DNA of 64,000 nt from Apostichopus japonicus (taxonomy: Eukaryota > Echinodermata > Holothuroidea > Aspidochirotida > Stichopodidae), in NCBI RefSeq assembly GCF_037975245.1, contig NC_092561.1:4762001-4826000 (forward strand). Direction: 5' to 3'. The stretch's first letter is position 1, and every line of letters starts with the position of its first letter. Of this stretch, positions 55,090 to 64,000 are shown piece after piece. Under the pieces are notes generated by a model, which saw only the letters and a program-made list of their open reading frames with translations, made no database searches and was not told the origin of the DNA. The translations under genes were made by a program, and so were the position numbers.

Positions 55090-55745
55090 CCCATTCCATT
55101 AGAAACCTTACATGTTAGAGAACGAGCATTATTTCTCAACAGATACAGTGGCGCAACGGTTAGCGCTCTTTCCATGAAGAGCAAGACGAACCTTTTTTCT
55201 CGGGTTCGAACCCCAGTGAAGGCATTTTGCTGTGCTGTTCTTATACTTCTTGCTTCCATTAGGACCCTTAAATATTAAAAAACAAGCATTATTTCTCGGC
55301 AGATACAGTGGCGCAACGGTTAGCGCTCTTTCCATGAAGAGCAAGACGAACCTTTTTGCTCGGGCTCGAACCCCAGTGAAGGTTGTTGGCTTTTGCTGTA
55401 CTGTTCTTATACCTCTTGCTTCCATTTGGATTTTAGAAAACGAGCATTATTTCTCAACAGATACGGTGGAGCAACGGTTAGCGCCCTGTAACTGAAGAGC
55501 AAGACGAAGTTTTTTCTCGGGTTCGAATCCCAGTGAAGGCAGTTTGATCTTGCTGTGCAGTTCTTATACCTCTTGCTTCCATTAGGAACCTTAAATATTA
55601 GAAAACGAGCATTACTTCTCAACAGATACAGTGGGACAATGATTAGCGCTCTGTACCTGAAGTTCAAGATGAACTTTATTCTCTCGGGTTCGAACCCCAG
55701 TGAATGCAGTTCTCATTTGCTGTGCTGTTCTTATACATCTTGCTT
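55090..55745 (+). repeat. Four-copy tandem of a ~160-bp tRNA-derived unit
   Basis: The ACAGTGGCGCAACGGTTAGCG block (Pol III A-box type) recurs at 55145, 55305, 55463 (ACGGTGGAGCAACGG) and 55628 (ACAGTGGGACAATG). Each is followed 50-60 bases later by CGGGTTCGAACCCCAGTGAAGG (B-box type) and then CTGTTCTTATACNTCTTGCTTCCATTAG. The TCTTTCCATGAAGAG stem resembles an anticodon arm but with a wrong loop size, so these are SINE-like rather than tRNA genes. Confidence 0.85.
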
Positions 55746-56490
55746 CCATTAGACGCTGATTTCGGGGATCATTTGCAACTCATATGTATAATTAGTTCCA
55801 ATAGATACACCAGTGTAAGCATTTCCACGGTCAATAAATAGCTGTTATCGATCGGCTGTCAAATGTATATTATTGGCTCAAGTTTGCTGGCGATGAGATA
55901 TGAAACTCCGTGAATTGCACTCTAGTTTCATCTTTATTTCTTCCTAGTTGTTGTCTACTCTCTATTAAAGTATTAATAGTCTTTTTATGTGGCATATTTC
56001 TTGTGATTAAATACCAAAGAAGTATATGACTAGTCGCAGCTTATGGGTATAAATAACATTTTTATTCTTTAATTGTTCTTCAATGTCTAAAACTTTGATT
56101 CCCCGGAATGATATCACTAGATGTATAACGAGGAAACGGAATTAACCAAACATAATTAATCTCCGATAGGAATTTTTCCCATCGACAAAACCCTGCTAAC
56201 CTTTATCTATTATACACCATTGCTTCTGACTTGGACCCCCCATGGAGAAAAAAAACAAAAGAAAAAAATCCCAGCACCGGTAGCAATTTATGTCCCCGTG
56301 CGACCCTGGACTCACTGAAGTTAATAAGAATTATAATGTAATAACATTAACAACTTTGTGACGTTTTTTATATGTGAATTATGACAAGAATTTAGAAACA
56401 GTGATGAAATATCGAAATAGTACTGTAGACTAACAGTAATTGACTTCTTATAGGTTTGACTTGCTGGATAGGAAAACTTAAAATCGTAAG
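55746..56490. other. Unassigned AT-rich stretch
   Basis: No gene or recognised repeat was seen. Confidence 0.35.
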
Positions 56491-56538
56491 TATGTCTGCA
56501 TGCGAAGTAACCTAATCCGTCTATATATCACTTTGAAA

Positions 56539-56688
56539 GCATAAATGTACAGCGTCTCTTTCGTTGGTTCATTGTCCATATATAGACAGAAGGAGATGGC
56601 ATTGATATCAAACTCCGGTGAAGCGGTCACAAGAGGTACCTCCGTTGCAGGAGAAAACACAATCAGGACCCCCATGTCCGGGCTGCAC
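56539..56688 (-). CDS. Possible exon with pentraxin/LamG-like strand
   Basis: After a TTCTTCAACAG acceptor the minus strand reads CSPDMGVLIVFSPATEVPLV, then PEFDINAISFCLYMDN and TLYIYAFK before a weak GTGATA donor. The V-x-F-...-L-x-a-x-x-x-C-L pattern is like the first strands of pentraxin or laminin-G folds. No partner exon was found and the donor is poor, so this stays tentative. Confidence 0.3.
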
Positions 56689-56879
56689 ACTCTGTTGAAG
56701 AAAATGTGAAGAAAAGAAGTGATTAATCGAAGAAGAAAACGAACAACCGTATTTTAGATATTCTCTGTTATTTTTATTTGTTTTAATAATTGTGAAAATA
56801 TCTTTGTAAAATAATAACGCGAGATTGAACGGTAGAAATCAGAAAGAGCTTGTTGTACCATGAAGCTACAGGTTTGTTC

Positions 56880-57440
56880 AAAAGGTACCACTTTTTTTGT
56901 TTTTGCTATGTGTGGGTGTGGGTTTGCTTTTGTGACGCCCAGCTTGTAAACGTGATATCTGAAGCAAAGGAATGTCGGAACAATTTCATATTTGTTGTGT
57001 AGAAGTACCACATTCAGTACACGAACCCTATGTTTTTTGTTGAGGTCAAATGTCATTTGGGGTCACCAGAGGTCAAATTGTGAAAACCTTGTAAACACGA
57101 TACTTTAATATTGGAAGCTTGTGCTGATCTCATTCTTGGTATGAAGGTGTATAACATTGAGAGAAAGAAGCCTAGTGATCTTGGTGGAGGTTAAAAGTCA
57201 TATGAAGTCAACGAACGCCAAACATTTACTTCATTTCCCTCTTACCTGTCACTTTCAATACCGCACCTACCTAAGCATAATATCGCAATGGAAGCTTGGA
57301 CAGATCGCAAATTTGGTAATTGTACCACATTGAGTGCAGGAAGCCTAAGGTTATGGTCGGTGGTCAATGGTCGTTTGAGTTCACCAGGGATCAAATTGTG
57401 AAAACCATGTTTTAAACAATATTTCAACAAGACAGATGTC
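56880..57440 (-). repeat. ~170-bp tandem repeat (GTTTACAAGG...TTTGACCTC family)
   Basis: On the minus strand about three diverged units of the form GTTTACAAGGTTTTCACAATTTG, ACCTCTGGTGACCCCAAATG, ACATTTGACCTCAACAAAAA and GTGTACTGAATGTGGTAC. The same family occurs inside the TIR transposon at 38560-38870. Confidence 0.8.
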
Positions 57441-57514
57441 AAATTTAGTATATTGATGTATCACGTTTAGTACAAAAAGCCTGTTGTTGAGATCAATGGT
57501 CATTATAATGACAC

Positions 57515-57560
57515 AGAATGACACAGGCTGTCCTGTATAAAGGACAGCCTGTGTCATTCT
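57515..57560. repeat. Perfect 20-bp hairpin
   Basis: AGAATGACACAGGCTGTCCT (57515-57534) and its exact complement AGGACAGCCTGTGTCATTCT (57541-57560) are separated by GTATAA. No T-run follows, so it is not an obvious Pol III or bacterial-type terminator. Confidence 0.95.
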
Positions 57561-57689
57561 CACATCACACTGCTTTACACTGTATTTCTAAGATCAAGAA
57601 TATTGTACACATTCACTAAACATTACCTCAGATTCATGAAGAAAACCGCTCAAAGTTACATCATCGAAACCACGATGCATTTTTTTTTT

Positions 57690-58170
57690 GTATGGTTTTA
57701 TTTTTGTCTTCTTTGTTTTTGTTACTTTGATGTTTGCAGTTCTTTTGACGAGGATATTGTGTGTTATCAAACAAACTGAACGTATTCGCGTTTATTGGTG
57801 ATAAATAATTCAGACAAGGTGCTTGCGGGGGAAGGTGGTTGCTGACATTGTTGATAGAATACAGTTATTGCTGCCCTTTTCGAAAAGCATTTCTATTGTT
57901 AGGAAAAGACACCGTGCCATTATTTAATTTGAACCACTTTGAAAAATGCCATAATTAGAAACAACGAACCTTTATCACTGGAATTGCCTGGGTTCAAATG
58001 CCTTTATTCTTTACAAATGAATGTTAGCTTCACGCCGGGCCATCGCAACAGGGTTAAGAGGCGCGGGTGGGGGGGGGGTGGCATCTAAACCTTTTTGCCG
58101 ATATAGAAATTGAGAACGTACCATCTCAACTAACCCCCCCCCCCCTGAAAATTGTGTGTACGGGCCTGAG
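57690..58170 (+). repeat. Dispersed repeat shared with 17466-17880
   Basis: TTTGATGTTTGCAGTTCTTTTGACGAGGAT, TTTGAACCACTTTGAAAAATG, CCATAATTAGAAAC, TTATCACTGGAATTGCCTGG and a G-run/C-run tail follow in the same order as at 17466-17880. Confidence 0.65.
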
Positions 58171-61100
58171 TGTTGTATACATTGTCAATTTCGTTTAGGA
58201 TGTAACTTGAAACTATGAACGCGATGTAGTGGCCGAATACAACATGCAACATGTAGCACACAACATATACGGAGGATAAACATAGCAGCAATTACAACAC
58301 AAACATGATAACATGTTTTACAGTTGGAAGACTTATTAATTCTTTTTTTTTCTATGTTTTGTTTAGTTGCAAACACACAACGTCTCATTTATTTCCTGTA
58401 ATCGCAAACTATGTATGCATCTGCTTTAATGATTGATACAATGAATATACTTGCCAAGACTAGGCTATATGAGGGGACAAGATATACTATGATGTATTTG
58501 CAGACATTCTGTACCAGGACATTTTGTCCGGGCGGACCATTTTGCTGTGAAGAAGGGACCAAAGTTTCAGCAGAACTTGTCCGGCCGGGCTAAATGTTGT
58601 GGTACAATATGACCCCCCGGCGGACACTTGTACAGGGAGACACTCGATCTCACGGTACTGTCACAAGGGATGTAGTATTTTATATAAGCATTTTGCCAGA
58701 TTCAGCTCAAACATACTTGCAATAACTCTAACCAAATGGAAGTGGAAGGGGTCCGCTGCTGCGCTATTGCTCTTACCCCAACAGAAACAATTTCTGAGGA
58801 GGGGCCCACCGCCTCTACAATCCCTGGCAACGGTATTCTTATCAGGTCAAAGCACTTTCGTTCGGTTTGCCAACCAAAAACGTACGTCATGAGAGTATAC
58901 TGTATCTTATATAATCCGGTGTATATCACGGCGCTTTTCCACGAGCGGGTGTATGTACTTGTAGAAGTTAACGTAAACTGCCAAGATCGAAATTACGGGG
59001 AATTTCCCACACTGGTAGTTTCGAACAAAATTAACCAGACCTTAGTTCTCTATTTTCGTGTATATTTATCGGGATTTTCGACGATCAATCTCTTCATTTT
59101 TCTTACACAGAGATTTCATTTCACTTAATTTTCAATTAAGATAGTAAGACCTGATATATATGCATTTTAGTCAAACGGGAGGCTAGCGCTTGTCGTCTGG
59201 CGATTTTACGTTTTACAGCAATGGCCGCCCCCTGTGCTTCGGCAAGGGATAAACATTGGCCAAACGCTTCACTTCAGAGACTGAAAACGTTGAAACATAC
59301 TGTAAATAAAGAGAGAAAATCCTTCTATTTCGTGGTGGTTATATGAACCTCTTGACACATCAATCATACAAGAATGAGACGGCAAGGTAAGTAACACCAT
59401 GATTCTATCCGCTTTGGCAATATGTGGCATTAATTTGTGTACGTTGGTTAGCATAGGCCTAATGTTATGTCGTGGCGTAGCCTAACGTTCAGTATTACAT
59501 TAGGCGATTGCGGGATATAACATTAGGATAAAACACACACTGTTGGTCAAGGCTAGGCCAAACACTGGGGCCAACACTAGTAGTAGTAACAGCCACGTAC
59601 AGTTAAACTAGTTATACCTGTATCAGAAATGTAAATTGTTCAACCTCAAGTACCACCTAGACCTAGGCCTATGTAGCTTTTGTAAAACGAAAGCAAGTGT
59701 GGCCAACTAATGACAGGGCAGGCCTAATGTGGCACAATATAATGACGCTGAAAAGTGGTATCAAAACGTTGATACCTTTTGTATTTGACTTAAAACTATG
59801 GTGTAAATGTACTCCGTTCAAATTGCTCACAAAATTTTCAGATTTATCATGTGGCTGCGCTTTAATCAGAGTAGATTTACGTTTGATTTTACCAGCAAGT
59901 GGGATAGTGCCAAGCAGTCTCAAAACTTAAACTGATATCAATTAATAGCTTCTTTAAATTTCCACAATATGTGTAGGATTTTACCTTAAATATTTAAGTG
60001 AAGGATTTTTCGTTTCTCTGACTTGTACTTAGGCATCAGTCTGGATAGGTCCAGGAGACTGACAGTGCTTGAAAAAAAAAATTAACTTTTTTGTCCTGAG
60101 ATTTTTGGTAGCCCGATAACATTTTGAGAGCGCCCGCACACAATTTGCAAACATTGCTCAATCTTTGGAACCCATATAGAAATAAAATACACTATCGAGA
60201 TTTGCTTCCAGACGGCTTTACTACTGTATAAGTGCGTAAATCATTTGTACCTGGCATTATGTGACTGTGCTCACATTATAAGGCTACTTACTGTAAGGCC
60301 TCTTCGTCAAAATTTAATAACAAAACATCTCTGACATTTCATGTGATGATTATGGATAGAATCCATTGAATTATTTAGCAGTTGGATTCTTAAGTTTTTG
60401 AATGAACGATCATATTCCCCCTCTCAAATTGATATGGAATGACACTGTGTGCCAGCCATTTCTTTTGGGAAAAACACAAGCCTATCCTTTCCGTTACTTC
60501 TGTTGTATGATTCATCACTCAGTTTGACAAACTACGTTCAACACTTAGGCTGCAAGCCTTGCAAAAACTGTGATCAAATGGAGCCATGAAATTCTTAGCA
60601 GAAGTGTTAAAAGATGAGATCTTGCAATGAGTAAACTGATCTCATAAGACATTACTTGTGCTTGTGCAGTACTAGACTAGTGCAATTTACTTTACCGCAT
60701 GGCGAAGAAAGTTGGCAGTTTTGAATGTTGGTAGCCCGGCTTTGCGTCGATAAAGTTTGGTAGCATGAATACAGTTATGAGGAGCTCCGTACCTGGCGCA
60801 TAGGATATTTCGAACTCTTTTCGGGAAGTTTGACAAGGTTTCTCTGCAGAATGTATCCGAAGGCAGCTCCTGTTTCCAACTATTTCCTGAATGCACTCCT
60901 TGTAGATGGTCTTAAAATTTATATAGCAATGATGGATATGTCCTTAACTGTAGGTGGATCGTATAAATATGTGAACATGTTTCAAATGTTTCAGAAGACT
61001 TCACAGACACATAAAATTTTACTCTATGTGAACATGTTAATTAGTACTGTATATTATCACAAGCCTATGTAAGTTAGGCCATACAGTAGCTGTACAGAGG

Positions 61101-61316
61101 TTTAAAGTGTGAATTAACTTGTACCATCTTAAGAACACAGAGACATGAATGAAATGGATGGAAAGCTACTGTACAGTATGGCATGTCAAATCATTACTTG
61201 TTCAATTCAAGACCACCCAGGGTAAAATTTCTAGTTAAATGTTAACATGATAGATAATACTATGATACGTTTTCAAGTTTGTTCCCATTCGGTCTATTGT
61301 TTTCTAAAAATTACAG
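58171..61316. other. Unassigned stretch, partly GC-richer
   Basis: Around 58500-58950 and 59160-59260 CpG-containing sequence with short frames could be promoter or first-exon sequence of the plus-strand gene to the right, but no exon could be joined in phase. The rest is AT-rich with no recognised feature. Confidence 0.3.
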
Positions 61317-61453
61317 GCAGGAAACTCTTTACGGACAGGTCAACATTTTCTAGTTTGGTCCGTTCAGTTCGTGTCCAAGAGACAGATGGGGAACACCGGC
61401 GGCAAGCTCTTGCTAGTCTCAGAGAATATATTACAAGAACAGAAAACATTAAG
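61317..61453 (+). CDS. Exon of an unidentified helical protein
   Basis: A 137-base exon between AAAATTACAG and GTGTGT, encoding 45 full codons (RKLFTDRSTFSSLVRSVRVQ onward, ending REYITRTENIK). The entry needs one base from the previous exon and the exit is phase 0. The charged/hydrophobic pattern suggests alpha-helical repeats of HEAT/ARM type. I do not recognise the protein. Confidence 0.5.
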
Positions 61454-63037
61454 GTGTGTTATCACTTTTTAAGTATATATACAGTAGTTTGAATTTTAAA
61501 GTACTCTAACTAAAGTTTTCTTCTTTTCATTTTGGTGGGTGAATGAAGTCCATACCATTTTCAAGTTGTTAGTATTTAGCATGTTGTTTCATATTCAATT
61601 TCTAGTGCAATATAATGTTGCAATCAGAGTTGAATTGGTTCCAGAAAGGTAGACTTAATTGCAAGGTCAAGTCTCAACAGTAAATGTCACTAACAACTTC
61701 TGCCCTGACTGTTATATGCAAATTACGCTAGCTAAATCTGCAAAAAATGTGGTACATCAAGCCTTAATGTTGGCACAGCTTTAGTCTTGATATGTCACAA
61801 TATTGTCTACATCTGTTTTAATTTGCTCTGAATTTGTCAAACGCTCAATTGAATATAGTACTGTAGTTTCTGTTCAGTTGTATAGTTGATGGTGAGAGAA
61901 ATAATACCGCAAACACAATCCAGCTGCTTTCTTGTTTTTAGTGTGCTTGAGATGGAATACTTCAAAACATAATGCCCCTGCATTCGGAATGGTCAATGAA
62001 AGGTCAATGAGTACATTGATCTATTAATAACATCCTGGATTGTCTTGGCTACACTTATTGATAGTGAAGTGGTATGTGACTGATGACAGCTGTTCAAAGC
62101 ATCTTGATGCATTTTGCATGTCGCACATTCCTACATTTTGCATGTATGATAATCATACATGCACATCAAGTCATAGAAAAAACACACTTTTCTGTTTTTT
62201 CTTTTGAAATTTGTTAGCAATTTGCCACTTATCTCATTCATTAGAATTTGTAATGCTAACTTCACATTCACACAAGATAATATTGGAACCCTATCAAAGC
62301 CTTGGTCAAGAACGTTAATATTATGAGTGTGCAGCTATAACATTGCAATCATTTGATTCAAGTTTGGCTAAAGTTCAATATCTAGTAAAAAGTGACATAG
62401 TCAATGCAGGCTTTGTCCTGGAATTCATTTTGTGAGGTGTGCATTTTGCAACCACCTTCCAAAAAAAGCAACACTGCCACCTCACATTTCAGAGGAGGAA
62501 TGACCAGTCCAACTTTTATAACCCATGCCATCATCAGACATTGAAAACATTGGCTGTGAACACTAACAAATAGCAGCAAGTATATAAATGTTCTTCTGCA
62601 TATTCAACATAGCATTGTTATCTACAGTAATTTATTGTTAGGAGGATTAACATCAACATGTTCAACAACAATTTTCAGGCGACCATGCCCACATACCCCT
62701 CCCCCAGACCCCAGGTATGCTCAAACCCTCCAGTGTTACAAACCAGTCACTGCCTCTCACACGAGAAATCCCAGGAGAAAAGGAAAGCCTGTGTTGAATA
62801 CAAATGTCACCAAAAATGCTTGGAATATTCCTCATTCATCACTCAAAAGAAGGAATCTTCCCCTGCTGGCCTGGATTAGATCATTTTAGCAGTCAATTGT
62901 ATCAAACATTAGGATAAAAATCATCCTCAATTGCATCTGTTAGATCACGTAGTGTTAAATCAGGTAAAGTTCACACACTTGACTCTCCATATGTGTTTTA
63001 TATTTGCTAATTTTTATTTCATCTATTTCGTTTGCAG
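61454..63037. other. Intron of the unidentified plus-strand gene
   Basis: A frame at 62658-62879 with a TTTTCAG acceptor is open but low in complexity and out of the exon pattern. No other feature was recognised. Confidence 0.35.
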
Positions 63038-63096
63038 ACAGTGAGAGAACAAGCAGACAGCCTACTCCTTGTTGTCTGTGAAATTTTTCAAGACAG
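63038..63096 (+). CDS. Next exon of the unidentified helical protein
   Basis: A 59-base exon between TTTCGTTTGCAG and GTACGT reading TVREQADSLLLVVCEIFQD. It enters in phase 0, matching the exon at 61317-61453, and leaves in phase 2. It continues the helical pattern. The gene runs off the right edge. Confidence 0.5.
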
Positions 63097-64000
63097 GTAC
63101 GTTTGATCTCTTCTTACAAAGTCTTGTAATATTAACACAATCAAAAGATCATATGCTGCTACAACTAGTTCATCCCTGGCAAATTTTTAAGGACTTCTTT
63201 TGTGATGGACCCTTGGACAAACCAGGTCATATTCTTGGTTTTCCAAAGGGTAAATTCGGTAACGAAATTATAAACAAGGCATGATCCTGTACTGTGTGTA
63301 CACTGTAGGAGAGATGTGTAGGTGTGGTGAGTAGAACACCCCTGGCTTTGGGCTAGTAAAACTCCCCTTCAGGTAGATCATAGAACTACCACTGTTTGTT
63401 GTTTCATATTGGAATCTCCTTGAAGTGATGTAGTGTGATACCAGTTTTTTAACCTATTAGTGGGAACTTAGTTACGATGAATTTTATGCAAACAGCCAGT
63501 TGTTCGCCAGACAGATATTTGCTCACCTCCGGATGGCCGGTTAATCCAGTAAAGAAAATTTTTGTTCCCTCTTTGTTCAGATTTAACAAAATTCCATACT
63601 TTATCATTGGTCGACAGAAGTTTCACTAATTTTCATTATCCGTGGTGTGTTTTCCTGCACACCTTTATTTCCTTCAGCCATTTTTTGTTTGGTACTTTGG
63701 TACTACCATCTTATGGCAAATTCATATGAAAATGCAGCTTTAAACAAGCTTTACAATCAACAGATACAACTCCAAACCCAAGTACGATCTAGTCGATTTT
63801 GTCATACTTTGTTTAATGGCTTGAAGTATAACACAATATTTAAAAAGCAATATTCGGATGGTTCTCTGTTATCAGAGTCCAAACCATAAGTTCAAGAATA
63901 TGAAACTTTCATTGCCGACTTCATATAGCTTCTCTTTCTTTGTGTGTGTGTGTGGGGGGTGGGGTGTTTGGGGGGAGTGTACAGGCTGTTAGTATCATTG
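63097..64000. other. Intron or downstream sequence at the right edge
   Basis: No further exon was recognised. Ends in a (TG)n/G-rich tract near 63940-63980. Confidence 0.35.

Noticed and set aside
55145-55220. tRNA-Met gene (CAT in the anticodon-like arm)
   Set aside because: The anticodon loop is not seven bases, the acceptor stem is absent and the unit repeats in tandem, so it is SINE-like.
58736-59128. A 130-codon frame starting MEVEGVRCC
   Set aside because: No domain or clear splice partner was seen. It lies in a possibly promoter-like, GC-richer stretch and could not be joined in phase to the exon at 61317.
59222-59350. ATG GCC GCC frame as first exon of the right-hand gene
   Set aside because: The frame hits a stop after about 40 codons, and the nearby GTAAAT donor gives phase 0, while the exon at 61317 needs phase 1.
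62658-62879. Candidate plus-strand exon after a TTTTCAG acceptor
   Set aside because: Low-complexity Pro/Ser composition, no phase agreement with the flanking exons that already splice together directly.

Overview
The window is eukaryotic nuclear DNA: spliced genes with GT-AG introns, long AT-rich introns, many (TA)n tracts, tRNA-derived SINEs, hAT-like MITEs, decayed LINE sequence, a full-length LTR retrotransposon and a large TIR element. A Tie-type receptor ectodomain, an SH2 adaptor and an LRR membrane receptor point to a metazoan. The repeat content suggests a marine invertebrate deuterostome, most likely an echinoderm. That assignment is inference; no ribosomal or mitochondrial marker is present.

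Left part (1-15.2 kb): the 5' half of a minus-strand gene like the Tie/angiopoietin receptor tyrosine kinases. It has a signal-peptide exon (14893-14989), two Ig-type exons (5913-6281, 5151-5384) and three EGF exons (4762-4887, 3698-3862, 238-372). All junctions are phase 1, and the gene runs off the left edge before any transmembrane segment or kinase. Its 8.6-kb first intron holds copies of an ~800-bp repeat, LINE debris, a Penelope-like fragment and a 46-bp minisatellite split by a hAT MITE with an 8-bp target duplication.

Middle (18.9-34 kb): a ten-exon minus-strand gene (18941-28881) encodes a predicted 502-residue SH2 adaptor. Its parts are an unassigned ~200-residue N-terminal region, a proline-rich linker, an SH2 domain and a tyrosine-motif tail. 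A largely single-exon LRR transmembrane protein (32381-33994) follows, with YENM and a C-terminal YENI in its cytoplasmic tail. Both look like phosphotyrosine-signalling proteins, but no direct link between them is shown.

Right-centre (34.9-54.9 kb): two large mobile elements lie side by side. The first (34898-45506, 10.6 kb) has CACTG-type terminal inverted repeats and different subterminal repeat arrays at its two ends. It carries a decayed zinc-finger/RNase-H-like transposase gene and a second, intron-containing SAMD3-like gene. The second (45560-54853, 9.3 kb) is a complete Ty3/gypsy retrotransposon on the minus strand, with 735/733-bp LTRs that appear to differ by two single-base indels, a 4-bp AAAT target duplication, PBS, PPT, gag and an uninterrupted 1624-codon pol. 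It is a recent insertion.

Right end (55-64 kb): a four-copy tandem of a tRNA-derived unit, other repeats, one possible pentraxin-like exon on the minus strand, and two exons of an unidentified helical protein on the plus strand (61317-61453, 63038-63096).
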